From positions 1 to 64,000 of the forward strand of contig JADJMI010000011.1 in NCBI GenBank assembly GCA_016709665.1: a stretch of 64,000 bases of DNA, given 5' to 3'. The stretch comes from Betaproteobacteria bacterium (GTDB lineage: Bacteria; Pseudomonadota; Gammaproteobacteria; Burkholderiales; Usitatibacteraceae). Below, in pieces: positions 37,175 to 46,662 of this stretch. The first letter of the stretch is position 1. Each line of letters opens with the position of its first letter. Under the pieces are notes generated by a model. That model had not been told where the DNA came from. It did no database searches and was given only the letters and a program-made list of their open reading frames with translations. The position numbers were made by a program, and so were the translations under genes.

Positions 37175-38961
37175 CGCACCCACAGGCCCGCATCGCCGCC
37201 GTGGCGCGCCACGATGCGATCGAGCGCCTCGACCACCCCGGCGTCGAACTCGCGGCCTTCCCCGCGGCGAAGGACCTTCATCGCGTCCTCGTGGCCGCGG
37301 CCCGGCCGGTAGGGGCGGTGCGAGGTGACGGACTCGTAGACGTCCGCGACCGCGAGGATGCGCGACTCGAGCCGGATGGCCTCGCCGGAGAGCGCGCGCG
37401 GATAGCCGCTGCCGTCGAGCCGCTCGTGGTGCTGGCCCACGATGTGCGCGATGGGCCAGGGGAAATCGATGGAGCCGAGCACCTCCTCGCCGATCGACAC
37501 GTGCTGCTTCACGATCTCGAACTCCGTCTCGGACAGGCGCGTGGGCCGGGAGAGGATCTCGGCCGGCACCACGAGCTTGCCGATGTCGTGCAGCTCCGCG
37601 GCGATGCGAAGCCCCTCGACCGTGTTCGCGTCGAGGCCCATCTCGACCGCGATCGCGACGGTGATCTGCGCGGCGCGCATCTCGTGGCCGGCCGTGTACG
37701 GGTCGCGGATCTCGAGCAGGCGCGCCATCGCCTGCAGCACGCCGGCGAGCATCTTCTCGTAGCGCGCCTCGGCCTCGCGCCGCGCCGCGTTGGCACGGCC
37801 CGAGACGATGCCGTAGGCGAGGTCGCGGGCGAGCGACTCGACGAGCGCGAGCTCGCTCTCGTGGAAGGCGTCGGCGCGCCCGTCGAACACGGTGAGCACG
37901 CCGAAGACGGTGCCCCGGTCGTCCTCGAGGGGTACCGCCAGCATCGAGTACATGCCGTGGGCCAGCGCCACTTCGCGCCATGGCGCCATGGCGGGGTCGA
38001 TGGCGATGTCCGGGACGCACACGGCGCGTCGCTCCCGGATGGCACGCCCGGAGGCGCCGCCGCCGTGGGGCCCGCCGGGCACGGCCTCGATCCGCTGCCT
38101 GCGAATCACCTCGCTCGCGACGCCGTGGGCGGCCATGATGCGCACCGTCCGGGCCGGGTCGTCGCCGACGATGCCGATGGCCGCCAGGCGGTAGCCGCCT
38201 TCGTCGGTCACGGCGCGGCAGACGGTGTTCATGAGCTCCTGCTCGGCCTGCCCGCGGGTGAGGGCGCGCTCCACGGCCGAAACCATCGCGAGCACCCGGC
38301 CGCGTCGCTCGAGTTCGGCGCGCTGCAGTTGCAGGCGCGTGAGATCGTTCACGGCGACGATGGCCCCGGTGGGCCGCCCCGCCTCGTCGAACACGGGTGT
38401 CGCGTTCGCGGACACGTAGGCGTGGCGCCGGCCGGGTGTCACCACGAGGTAGCGCCGGTCGTTCACGGGTTCGCGCGTGCGCAGCACGATCTGCGCGGGC
38501 ATCTCCTCCGGGGGGATCGGCCGGCCGGACCAGTCCTTGAACGTCCAGCCGGGCGCATCCACGAACGACGTGCCCGGCGGGAGCGACTGCACGTCGAACA
38601 CGTCGAGCAACGCCCGGTTCGTGAAGACGACCTTGCCCTCGGCGTCGGTCATGTAGAGCCCCGAGGGAAGCGTGTCGGCCAGGGCCGCCAGGCGCGTCGC
38701 CGTCGATTCGCGGGCGGCCTCGGCTTCGCCCAGGCGGCGGAAGTGGCGGGCGAGCACGAAACCGAGGACGACGGACGTGACGGCCACGAACGCGAAGCCC
38801 TTCGCGAGCCCCAGCACCATCCCGGCGCGCCCGTCGTGGGCGACGTCGGCGAGCAGCAGGTCCGACACGATGAGCCAGGCGAGCGAGGTGATGATGTACA
38901 CCGCGACGATCCGGAGGATCGTGTCGCGGGATGCGGGGCTCAGCGGGCGGAATGTCGACAC
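37138..38961 (-). CDS. Membrane PAS-GAF-HD-GYP signalling protein
   Basis: From a GTG at 38961, this 607-residue protein has two N-terminal helices (about 14-35 and 48-70), a PAS domain (LPSGLYMTDAEGKVVFTNRALLDVF), a GAF domain (VCRAVTDEGGYRLAAIGIVG..., AVCVPDIAIDPAMAPW) and a C-terminal HD-GYP domain. The HD site is AAELHDIGKL and the GYP site HHERLDGSGYP, both intact. It is therefore probably an active cyclic-di-GMP phosphodiesterase. The ligand sensed by PAS or GAF is unknown. It is transcribed away from the phosphotransferase gene. Confidence 0.9.
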   Translation of the reverse strand: MSTFRPLSPASRDTILRIVAVYIITSLAWLIVSDLLLADVAHDGRAGMVLGLAKGFAFVAVTSVVLGFVLARHFRRLGEAEAARESTATRLAALADTLPSGLYMTDAEGKVVFTNRALLDVFDVQSLPPGTSFVDAPGWTFKDWSGRPIPPEEMPAQIVLRTREPVNDRRYLVVTPGRRHAYVSANATPVFDEAGRPTGAIVAVNDLTRLQLQRAELERRGRVLAMVSAVERALTRGQAEQELMNTVCRAVTDEGGYRLAAIGIVGDDPARTVRIMAAHGVASEVIRRQRIEAVPGGPHGGGASGRAIRERRAVCVPDIAIDPAMAPWREVALAHGMYSMLAVPLEDDRGTVFGVLTVFDGRADAFHESELALVESLARDLAYGIVSGRANAARREAEARYEKMLAGVLQAMARLLEIRDPYTAGHEMRAAQITVAIAVEMGLDANTVEGLRIAAELHDIGKLVVPAEILSRPTRLSETEFEIVKQHVSIGEEVLGSIDFPWPIAHIVGQHHERLDGSGYPRALSGEAIRLESRILAVADVYESVTSHRPYRPGRGHEDAMKVLRRGEGREFDAGVVEALDRIVARHGGDAGLWVRYDAPVDPIAVN

Positions 38962-39037
38962 GGGTGAGGGCCGGGGCCGCGTTGGACGGCGCCGGTGCAA
39001 AGACTGTACCTTGAGGGACTGATCCCGGAAAGGGGGA

Positions 39038-40521
39038 ATGGCGGACATGTTCGAATCGGCGGAAATCGGCCATCGGCTCGGCAAGTCGGAATACAAGCGG
39101 GAGGAGCCGAAGCTGCGCCAGGCGCTCCTCGCCGCCCAGTACGCGCTGCTCGAGAACGGCAAGTTCCCCGTCATCGTCCTGGTGAACGGCGTGGACGGCG
39201 CCGGCAAGGGCGAGACGGTCAACCTCTTCAACGAGTGGATGGACCCGCGCCACGTCCACACCCATGCCTTCGGCCTGCTCACCGAGGAGGAGCGCGAGCG
39301 CCCCGAGATGTGGCGATTCTGGCGCGCCCTCCCGCCCAAGGGGCGCATCGGCATCCACTTCGGCTCGTGGTACACCGACCCGATCGTCCAGCGGGTGCTG
39401 GGCAAGGACAAGCGCGCGGTCTTCAAGCAGCGCCTCGAGCACATCCGCCACTTCGAACGCATGCTCGCCGCCGAGGGCGCGCTGGTCCTCAAGCTCTGGT
39501 TCCACCTGTCGAAGGACCTGCAGAAGAAGCGCTTCAAAAAGCTCGCCGCCGACAAGCGCACCGCCTGGCGCGTGACGAAGGAGGACTGGAAGCGCTTCGA
39601 CCATTACGACGAGTTCCGCGACGTCTGCGAGGACGCGCTGCGCGAGACCTCCACCGGCGAGGCGCCGTGGCACGTGATCGAGGGCTGGGACCACGAGTAC
39701 CGCTCGCTCACCGCCGGCAAGCTCCTGCTGGACGCCATCAACCGCCGCCTGAAGGACGGCCCGGTCGCCGTGGCGCCTTCCGCGCCGCCGCCCGAGCCCT
39801 CGATAGACGGCCGCGACGTGCTGAAGGCGCTCGACTACAAGGCGAAGCTCCCGCCCAAGCGCTACGACCGCCGGCTCGACGAGGCGCAGGCGCGCCTGGC
39901 GGGCCTCACGCGCAGCAAGGCCATGAAGGACCGCTCGATCATCCTCGTCTTCGAGGGCATGGACGCGGCCGGCAAGGGCAGCACCATCCGCCGCCTCACC
40001 CGCGCCATCGACGCCCGCTTCTATCGCGTGATCCCCATCGCCGCGCCCACGGACGAGGAGCGCGCGCAGCCCTACCTGTGGCGCTTCTGGCGGCACGTCC
40101 CGCGCCACGGGCACGCGGTCATCTTCGACCGCTCCTGGTACGGGCGCGTGCTCGTCGAGCGCGTGGAGGGCTTCTGCCAGGAAGGCGACTGGATGCGCGC
40201 CTACCACGAGATCAACGATTTCGAGGAGCAGCTCACCACCGCCGGGGCCATCGTCGCCAAGTTCTGGATGGCGGTGACGCCCGAGGAGCAGCTGCGCCGC
40301 TTCAAGGAGCGCGAGAAGACGCCGCACAAGCGCTTCAAGATCACCCCGAGGACTGGCGCAACCGCAAGAAGTGGCCGGCCTACGAGCGGGCGATCTGCGA
40401 CATGATCGACCGCACCTCCTCCGACGCGGCCCCGTGGCACCTGGTGGCCGCGAACGACAAGCTCTCCGCGCGGGTTCAGGTGATCGAGACGCTGTGCGGG
40501 CAGCTCGAAGCGCGGCTGTAG
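39038..40521 (+). pseudogene. Polyphosphate:AMP phosphotransferase (two PPK2 domains), frameshifted near the end
   Basis: This enzyme makes ADP from AMP and polyphosphate. Two PPK2 domains are visible, each with a Walker A: GVDGAGKGETVN near residue 51 and EGMDAAGKGSTIRR near 305. The frame breaks at the C-run 40344-40347. With one more C it continues as ITPEDWRNRKKWPAYERAICDMIDRTS to a stop at 40521, giving about 494 residues, the normal family length. As it stands the product would lose the last 60 residues. The homopolymer context makes a sequencing error likely. Confidence 0.87.
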
Positions 40522-40531
40522 GCGGCGGGCG

Positions 40532-42034
40532 ATGAGCTTTTCGAGCCTCTTCCGCGAGGAGGTCGTCGCCGCGATGGCGGCGGCGCTCGCCTGCGGGCTG
40601 ATGCTCATCGTCGTTCGGCCCGCCGACCGCAAGTGGACGCGCACCGCGCTCGTCTTCCTGGCGATCGCCGCCCTCGCGTTCCTGGCCGAGGGCGCCATCG
40701 CGTCGGCGGGCGGCCGGCGTGCCGCGGCGATCGTCGAGGACGTGGCGAGCGTGCTGGTGGCGATCGTGCTCATCCGCCTCTCCGGCGCCGTGGTGTTCCG
40801 CGTGCTGCTGCCCCTCGTGCGCGTGAACCCGGCCCGCATCATCGAGGACCTGGCGACGACCGGCCTCATCCTGGGCGGCGGCCTCGTCTGGCTGCGCATG
40901 GCCGGCGTGGATCTCGCGAGCCTCGTCACCACCTCCGCCGTGATCACCGCCGTCGTCGCGTTCTCGATGCAGGAGACGCTCGGCAACATCCTGGGCGGCA
41001 TCGTGCTGCAGCTCGACCAGTCGATCCGCGTGGGCGACTGGGTGAAGATCGACGACGCGAGCGGCCGCGTGGTCGAGATCCGCTGGCGCCACACCGCCAT
41101 CGAGACGAGAAACCGCGAGACCGTCGTCGTGCCCAACGGCTGGCTCATGAAGAACCGTTTCACCGTGATCGGCTCGCGCGCGGACGACAAGCCCCTGTGG
41201 CGCCGCTGGGTGTGGTTCGACATCGAGCCGACCGGTTCCCCCCTCATGGTGTGCGACGTGCTGGTGAAGGCCATCGCGGACGCCGAGATCCCGCACGTCG
41301 CGCGCGACCCGGCGCCCACGGCGGTGCTCATGTCGACGAGCGGCGGCTACGGGCGCTATGCGCTGCGCTACTTCCTCACCGACCCGAACCCCGACGACCC
41401 CACGGACTCCGCCGTGCGGGCGCACGTCCTCGCGGCCCTGAAGCGTCACGGCCTCTCGCTCGCCGTGCAGCGCGAGGAGCGCCTGCTCATCAAGGACAAC
41501 GAGGCCCACCGCGCCGCGGAGCACGAGAAGGACCTCGCCCGGCGCAAGGCCGCCCTGGCGAAGGTGGACCTCTTCGGCTCCCTCTCCGAGGACGAGCGCC
41601 TGGAGCTCGCCGAACACCTCGTCTACGCGCCCTTCGTGAAGGGCGACACGGTCACCCGCCAGGGCGCCGTGGCCCACTGGCTCTACCTCATCGTCTCGGG
41701 TTACGGCGACGTCTGGGTGGACACGCCCGCGGGGCGCACGCACGTGAGCACCCTCACGCCGGGCAACGTCTTCGGCGAGATGGGCATGATGACGGGCGAG
41801 CCGCGGCGGGCGACGATCACCGCCCATTCGGACCTCGAATGCTACCGGCTCGACAAGACCGGCTTCGAGAAGGTGCTGCGCTCCCGCCCGGACATCGCGA
41901 GCGAGATGACGCGGGTGCTGGTGCAGCGCGAGGGCGAGCTCAGCTGGCGGCGCGATGCCGCCGAGGCGAACGGCCGCGGCCGCCACGACGACATCCTCGC
42001 GAAGATCCGCGGCTTCTTCGGGCTGGAAGGCTGA
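40532..42034 (+). CDS. MscS-type channel with cyclic nucleotide-binding domain
   Basis: This 500-residue membrane protein has four N-terminal hydrophobic segments and the MscS core (FSMQETLGNILGGIVLQLDQSIRVGDWVKI). The last helix lies before residue 150, with the beta domain ETVVVPNGWLMKNRF following. From about residue 340 a cNMP-binding domain is present (GDTVTRQGAVAHWLYLIVSGYGDVWV and NVFGEMGMMTGEPRRATITA, where the R binds the phosphate). It belongs to the bacterial cyclic-nucleotide-gated MscS group. It starts 10 bp after the phosphotransferase gene and is probably cotranscribed. Confidence 0.9.
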   Translation: MSFSSLFREEVVAAMAAALACGLMLIVVRPADRKWTRTALVFLAIAALAFLAEGAIASAGGRRAAAIVEDVASVLVAIVLIRLSGAVVFRVLLPLVRVNPARIIEDLATTGLILGGGLVWLRMAGVDLASLVTTSAVITAVVAFSMQETLGNILGGIVLQLDQSIRVGDWVKIDDASGRVVEIRWRHTAIETRNRETVVVPNGWLMKNRFTVIGSRADDKPLWRRWVWFDIEPTGSPLMVCDVLVKAIADAEIPHVARDPAPTAVLMSTSGGYGRYALRYFLTDPNPDDPTDSAVRAHVLAALKRHGLSLAVQREERLLIKDNEAHRAAEHEKDLARRKAALAKVDLFGSLSEDERLELAEHLVYAPFVKGDTVTRQGAVAHWLYLIVSGYGDVWVDTPAGRTHVSTLTPGNVFGEMGMMTGEPRRATITAHSDLECYRLDKTGFEKVLRSRPDIASEMTRVLVQREGELSWRRDAAEANGRGRHDDILAKIRGFFGLEG

Positions 42035-42049
42035 GCCGCCCGGCCCCCG

Positions 42050-42472
42050 TCAACCGGCGAGGCTCACCCGGATGCGGTTTCGCCCGTACAGGTAGGCGTA
42101 TTCGGCCCCCTGGGTGAGGCTGTGGGCGAGGATGACGCCGAGGCCGCCTTCGCGCCGCGTCTCGACGAGGGCCTCGAGAAACTCGCGGGCCCCCGGGGCG
42201 AACGGGTTGAAGGGCGGCGAGTGGTCCTCGTACGTGAGGCGGATGCCGCCGGCCTCCGTGGCGAGCGTGATCCAGACCGGGGCGTCCGAGCCCCCGCGAT
42301 GGCCATGCTTCACCGTGTTGAGGAAGAGTTCCTCCACCACCAGGTTCAGGCGCAAGCCGGCCTGCCGGTCGATGCCCGCGCCGTCGCAGAAACCCTCGAG
42401 AAAAGCGCGGGCCTTCTTGAGGTCTTCCAGCCGGGAAAGGAACATGCCGGCGCGGCTTGTGATGGTGTTCAC
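42050..42472 (-). CDS. Anti-sigma-factor-type HATPase (RsbW-like kinase)
   Basis: This 140-residue GHKL ATPase has the N-box-like LNLVVEELFLNTVKHGH at about residues 43-59 and the glycine-rich GGLGVILAHSLTQGAEY near 110-126. The size and motifs match serine kinases of partner-switching modules. It starts at a GTG with AAGGA upstream and a perfect TATAAT at 42496-42491. It is convergent with the MscS gene and diverges from fecR-ompA. Its likely partners are the STAS protein and the SpoIIE phosphatase 1-5 kb away. Confidence 0.85.
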   Translation of the reverse strand: MNTITSRAGMFLSRLEDLKKARAFLEGFCDGAGIDRQAGLRLNLVVEELFLNTVKHGHRGGSDAPVWITLATEAGGIRLTYEDHSPPFNPFAPGAREFLEALVETRREGGLGVILAHSLTQGAEYAYLYGRNRIRVSLAG

Positions 42473-42490
42473 AGATTTTCCTTTTCGGGC

Positions 42491-42496
42491 ATTATA
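42491..42496 (-). promoter_or_regulatory. TATAAT box before the HATPase gene
   Basis: The minus strand has a perfect TATAAT, 18 nt before the GTG start, with AAGGAAAATCT as ribosome binding region in between. No good -35 was found. On the plus strand the same bases could serve the fecR-like gene (ATTATA), so this could be a shared promoter spot. Confidence 0.55.
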
Positions 42497-42533
42497 GGCT
42501 GCCCTCTCACCCCCTGACCGGTCCGAGGCTCCC

Positions 42534-42980
42534 ATGCGCAAATCCCTCTTCGCCGTTGCCGCGTTCATCGCCGCGCTGCCCGCCTTTGCGAGCACCGACG
42601 TCGGCGTGGTCAAGGTCTCGCAGGGCCCCGTGCAGATCGAACGCGAAGGCAGGAGCGTCCCGGCGACGGTCGGCATGGCGGTGCGCGCCTCCGATACGCT
42701 GCGCACCGGCGCCAACGGCTCGGCCGGCGTCACCTTCGCCGACAACAGCCTCGTTTCGGTCGGCCCGAACACGGTCTTCACGATCGACAAGTACCGCTTC
42801 GATTCCACCACGCACGCCGGGGAATTCGAGGGGTCCCTCAAGAAGGGCAAGCTCGCCGCCGTTTCCGGCAAGATGGTCAAGCAGACGCCCGAGTCGATGA
42901 AGATCCGCACGCCCTCGTCCGTGATGGCCGTGCGCGGCACCGAGTTCGTGGTGTCCGTCGAAGACGCGCCCGCCCCGTAG
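42534..42980 (+). CDS. Exported FecR-domain protein
   Basis: This 148-residue protein has a signal peptide (MRKSLFAVAAFIAALPAFA) and a FecR domain visible as VSQGPVQIEREGRSVPATVGMAVRASDTLRTGANGSAGVTFADNS and KIRTPSSVMAVRGTEFVV. It is a stand-alone periplasmic version without a transmembrane anti-sigma segment. It precedes the OmpA-family lipoprotein gene by 3 bp. FecR/OmpA pairs next to CHASE2-SpoIIE proteins occur in other proteobacteria. Confidence 0.88.
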   Translation: MRKSLFAVAAFIAALPAFASTDVGVVKVSQGPVQIEREGRSVPATVGMAVRASDTLRTGANGSAGVTFADNSLVSVGPNTVFTIDKYRFDSTTHAGEFEGSLKKGKLAAVSGKMVKQTPESMKIRTPSSVMAVRGTEFVVSVEDAPAP

Positions 42981-42983
42981 CCC

Positions 42984-43598
42984 ATGCGTCTCGTCGCGGC
43001 CGCCTTTCTCCTCGCCGCGATCGCGGGCTGCGCCGAAGCCCCGCCGAAGCCCAAGGCCCTCGCCCCCACCGAAATGGTGACCGTGGTCCCCGGCCCGACC
43101 GGGCACGTGGGCGCGGTGGTCGTACGCGCGCGTGACGGCGAGCGGGTGCTCGACCAGGCCTTCGTCGCCCACCGCGTGAAGTCGGACGGCTCCACCGAGA
43201 CGGTGGCGGTCACCCGCGAGTCCGTCCACGCGATCTTCGCCGAAACCGTGAATGCCCTGCCCGGCAGGCCCGCGACCTTCACGCTCTACTTCCTGGAAGG
43301 CAAGGACGAGTTCACGCCGGCCTCGAAGGCCGAGCTCGACAAGGTGTTCGGCGAACTGCGCCGCCGCCCCGCGCCCGACATCCTGGTGATCGGCCACACG
43401 GACACCGTGGGCACCCTCGCCTTCAACGACAAGCTCTCCCTCGCGCGCGCCGACCGCGTGCGCGACATGCTCGTGGGCCTGGGCATGGACCGAGAGCGCA
43501 TCCAGTCGGCCGGCCGGGGCAAGCGCGAGCTGCTCGTGCCCACGGACGACAACGTGGCCGAGCCGCGCAACCGGCGCGTCGAGATCAGCGTCAGATAG
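42984..43598 (+). CDS. OmpA-family lipoprotein
   Basis: This 204-residue lipoprotein has the lipobox LAAIAGC at about residues 10-16. A C-terminal OmpA domain binds peptidoglycan: FTLYFLEGKDEFTPASKAELDKVFGEL, then VIGHTDTVGTLAFNDKLSLARADRV and PRNRRVEI. The central part (about 30-90) is unassigned. It is coupled to the FecR-domain gene and convergent (8 bp overlap) with the CHASE2-SpoIIE gene. Confidence 0.9.
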   Translation: MRLVAAAFLLAAIAGCAEAPPKPKALAPTEMVTVVPGPTGHVGAVVVRARDGERVLDQAFVAHRVKSDGSTETVAVTRESVHAIFAETVNALPGRPATFTLYFLEGKDEFTPASKAELDKVFGELRRRPAPDILVIGHTDTVGTLAFNDKLSLARADRVRDMLVGLGMDRERIQSAGRGKRELLVPTDDNVAEPRNRRVEISVR

Positions 43599-45678
43599 CG
43601 TCGGAGCCGACGGCGTTCGACTGCCGCGGGTCCCGCGCGCCGCCGCGCCAGCGGATCGCGAAGAGCGTGAGATCGTCCGCGGGCTCCGCTTCCCCCGAAA
43701 AGCGCTTCACGTCCTCGCGCACGCGCTCGACGATGGCGACGGCGCCCGCGTCCTCCCCGATCCAGCCGAGCGAGGTGGCGAGGCGCTCCGCGCCGAAGAA
43801 CTCGCGGGCCGTGTTCATCGCCTCGGTCGCCCCGTCGGAGATGGCGAGGATCCACTCGCCCGGCAGAAGCGCGTGGCGCGTGGTCGGATACGGGAAGACG
43901 TCCATCACGCACAGGGGCGGGCCACCGGCGGCGTCGAAGCGCACGGGCTTGCCGCCGGGCGGATGGATCCACACCGGCTCGTGGCCCGCGTTGGCGATCT
44001 CGAGTTCGCCCGTCTCCAGGTCGAGGATGCCCGCGAGCGCCGTCACGAAGAGCGATTCCGGATTCTCGCGCTGGATCTCGTCCTGCGCCCGGGCGAGCAC
44101 GCCGCCGAGCGAGCCCTCGACCGTGAGCGCCGCGCTCTTGAGCACCGACTTCGCCGAGGCCATGAAGAGCGAGGCCGGCAGGCCCTTGCCGGAAACGTCG
44201 GCCACGACGAAGAAAAGGCGGTTCGCGTCGAGCATGAAGCAATCGTAGAAGTCGCCGCCCACCGTGCGGGCAGGCACGAGGAGCGCGGCCACGCTCACGC
44301 GCGCCTCGTCCGAGAAGACCTCGCGCGGATCGGGCAGCAGGCCCATCTGGATGCGCTTGGCCGCGTCCAGCTCGCCCGCCATGCGCGCGGCCTGCTCGCG
44401 CAGCTGCTGGCGCTGGCGCTGCGCCTCGGCGAGCGAGCCGACCTGCATCATGCCGAACACGAGCATGCCGCCGAGCGCGGGCGACACCGGGTCGAAGAGC
44501 AGGCCCGCCTGCCGGAACGCGAGCCACGCGGCGCCGGCGATGAGGACGACGCCCGCGGCCAGCGCGCTCACCGAGCGCAGGGCGTTGGCGCGCGGCGCCA
44601 GCCAGAAGAGCGCGAGCCCGAAGGCGAGGAGCACGGCCGCCTCGAGGCGCGGCGCGAAGTCGTGGCGCTTGAGGAAGCGCTCCTCGACGATGGCCTCCGC
44701 CGCCTGCGCGTGGTTCTCGACGCCCGGCACGCTCTCGCCCAGCGGCGTCACCGCGAGGTCCTGCAGGCCCAGGCCCGTGAAACCGACGAGCACGAGCTTG
44801 CCCTCGAGCGGCGCGAGGTCGACGCGGCCCGAGAGGATGTCCGAGGCCTGGATGAATCGCGACGGGTCGCTGCGGCCGAAGTAGACGTGGGCGCGGCCGT
44901 CGGCCTGCACGGGGACGCGGTAATCGCCGAAGCGCAGTTCGAGGAGCCCCCCGGCGGCCGGATGCAGCGCCAGGGTCCCGCCCACGGCGAGGCGCACGAG
45001 CTCGGGCGCCAGGCCCGCGACCCCGTGCACGCCCACCCGCGCCACGTACTGCATGCGCCGCGCGATGCCGCCCTCGAAGTCGACGCTCACGAGGCCGTGA
45101 CTCGCCGCGCCCGCGTCCACCTCGCGCGTGTTGTGCAGGAACCCCTTGTAGGAGCGCAGCGAGGACTCCGCGCCGCCCACGAACCGGAAAGGCGGGCCGG
45201 CGGGCGCGCCCGCGAACTGCGGGTCGTCCTGGTCGAGACCGGCGACCGCCAGGGCCGTGGGCACGCGCTTCAGGGCCCGGCCGAGCACGGCGTCGCTCGA
45301 ATCGAGGCGGCGCAGGCTCGCGGCAAGTTCCGGCGGCAGGGAGATCACCTTCTCGATCGCCGCGGGCGAATAGCGGTCCGGCTCGGCGAACAGGATGTCG
45401 AGCGCCATCGCGGCGGGCTTCGCGTCGGCGATGAGAGAGACGAGCTCCGCCACGCGGGTGCGCGGCCAGGGCCACTGGCCGTACTGCGCGATGGCCTTCT
45501 CGTCGATGGCGACGACGGCCACCAGGTCCGAAGTGCGCTCGCGGGGCTTCCAGCGCTGGTAGCTGTCGAAGACGAGGTTCCTCGCCGTCTCGACCGGGCG
45601 GGCCGAGAGCGCGATCGCGAGGGAGAACGCGGCGAGGAGGGCGAGCGCCGCTACGCGGAACGCGCCCGTCGCGTTCAG
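43591..45678 (-). CDS. CHASE2-SpoIIE (PP2C) sensor phosphatase
   Basis: This roughly 695-residue protein has an N-terminal helix, a periplasmic CHASE2 domain (VVAIDEKAIAQYGQWPWPRTRVAELV... to GFTGLGLQDLAVTPLG) and three hydrophobic helices about 355-430. The cytoplasmic SpoIIE/PP2C domain has PARTVGGDFYDCF, ADVSGKGLPASLFMA and AISDGATEAMN metal motifs. The only visible start in frame is CTG at 45678, overlapping the MBL stop (CTGA). The true start could differ. It probably dephosphorylates the STAS protein encoded nearby in response to an envelope signal. Confidence 0.87.
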   Translation of the reverse strand: MNATGAFRVAALALLAAFSLAIALSARPVETARNLVFDSYQRWKPRERTSDLVAVVAIDEKAIAQYGQWPWPRTRVAELVSLIADAKPAAMALDILFAEPDRYSPAAIEKVISLPPELAASLRRLDSSDAVLGRALKRVPTALAVAGLDQDDPQFAGAPAGPPFRFVGGAESSLRSYKGFLHNTREVDAGAASHGLVSVDFEGGIARRMQYVARVGVHGVAGLAPELVRLAVGGTLALHPAAGGLLELRFGDYRVPVQADGRAHVYFGRSDPSRFIQASDILSGRVDLAPLEGKLVLVGFTGLGLQDLAVTPLGESVPGVENHAQAAEAIVEERFLKRHDFAPRLEAAVLLAFGLALFWLAPRANALRSVSALAAGVVLIAGAAWLAFRQAGLLFDPVSPALGGMLVFGMMQVGSLAEAQRQRQQLREQAARMAGELDAAKRIQMGLLPDPREVFSDEARVSVAALLVPARTVGGDFYDCFMLDANRLFFVVADVSGKGLPASLFMASAKSVLKSAALTVEGSLGGVLARAQDEIQRENPESLFVTALAGILDLETGELEIANAGHEPVWIHPPGGKPVRFDAAGGPPLCVMDVFPYPTTRHALLPGEWILAISDGATEAMNTAREFFGAERLATSLGWIGEDAGAVAIVERVREDVKRFSGEAEPADDLTLFAIRWRGGARDPRQSNAVGSDAI

Positions 45679-46637
45679 GGTTCGAGCTCCAGTCCGTCGT
45701 AGGCGGCGGACACCTTCAGGGCCTGCTCGCCGCGCGTGAGCTCCTCGAACCGGCGGGCCTCCTTGAGCAGGCCTTCGAGCGTGGCGTCGTCGTTGGCCGG
45801 CTCGTGGTGGAAGAGCACCAGGTGCTTGGCCCGCGCCATCTGGCAGAGCTCCACGCCCACGATGTTGCTGGAGTGGCCCCAGTCCGCCTTGACGCTGATC
45901 GCCTCGGCGAGCGCGTACATCGCGTCGAAGATCACCATGTCGGCGTCGCGGAAGAAGGCGGCGAAGCTCTCGCTCTCGGCGCGGTTCTCGAGCTTGTGCT
46001 CGCTGTCGGTGGAGTAGACGACGCTCTTGCCGTCCTTCTCGAAGCGAAAGCCGTAGGAATCGCCCGAGTGCAGCTGCAGGTGCGGCGTGACGGTGAGGCC
46101 GCCCACCACGTTGGGCCTGTCGGGCTCGAGCTTCACGAATTCGATCTTCGCGGCGAGCTGGTCGAAATCCACCGGGAAGCACGGCGCCGACTGCTGCAGG
46201 CGGAAGGCCTGCTCGATGACGTCGTGGCAGCCGTGGACGCGGATGGTGGTGCCCGGGACATAGGCCGGCCCGAAGAAGGGGAAGCCCATGATGTGATCCC
46301 AGTGGACGTGGGACATGAAGACGTTCACCACGGCCGGGCGGCGGGACTGGTTGGCGAGCACGTGCACGCCGAAGGGCCGCGCGCCGCTGCCCAGGTCGCA
46401 CACGTAGTATTCCGGCCCGCCCAGGTCGAGCTCGACGCAGGGCGTGTGGCCGCCAAAGGTGTGGGTGATGGAGAAGTCGAGCTCCGTCGAGGCGTAGGCG
46501 TGGGCCTCCTCGTAGGTGTCGAACGTGCGCCCCGAGGCCTCGACGAGGGCGCGAGCCAGCTTGTCGCGGATGTCGAAGGCGGTGAGCGCGACGGGGATCG
46601 AGCCCCGCGTGCCCCAGAACCGGACCCGGAATGTCAT
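45675..46637 (-). CDS. MBL-fold metallo-hydrolase
   Basis: This 320-residue metallo-beta-lactamase-fold protein starts MTFRVRFWGTRGSIPVA, a typical start of RNase Z/PhnP-like hydrolases. It has the metal motif SHVHWDH near residue 110, GDSYGF, STDSEH and LFHHEPANDD. It could cleave a phosphodiester such as a cyclic nucleotide. The substrate is unknown. It is coupled to the SpoIIE gene by overlap and follows the STAS gene by 25 bp. Confidence 0.85.
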   Translation of the reverse strand: MTFRVRFWGTRGSIPVALTAFDIRDKLARALVEASGRTFDTYEEAHAYASTELDFSITHTFGGHTPCVELDLGGPEYYVCDLGSGARPFGVHVLANQSRRPAVVNVFMSHVHWDHIMGFPFFGPAYVPGTTIRVHGCHDVIEQAFRLQQSAPCFPVDFDQLAAKIEFVKLEPDRPNVVGGLTVTPHLQLHSGDSYGFRFEKDGKSVVYSTDSEHKLENRAESESFAAFFRDADMVIFDAMYALAEAISVKADWGHSSNIVGVELCQMARAKHLVLFHHEPANDDATLEGLLKEARRFEELTRGEQALKVSAAYDGLELEP

Positions 46638-46662
46638 GCGGCGAAACTCCTCGGGGCGCTCG

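Noticed and set aside
35570..41986. A minus-strand open frame of more than 2,100 codons
   Set aside because: It runs antisense across kynA-side CYTH/CHAD, the cytochrome, PPK2 and MscS genes, has low-complexity Arg/Ala/Pro/Gly composition, and matches no family. It is a by-product of high GC and codon bias.
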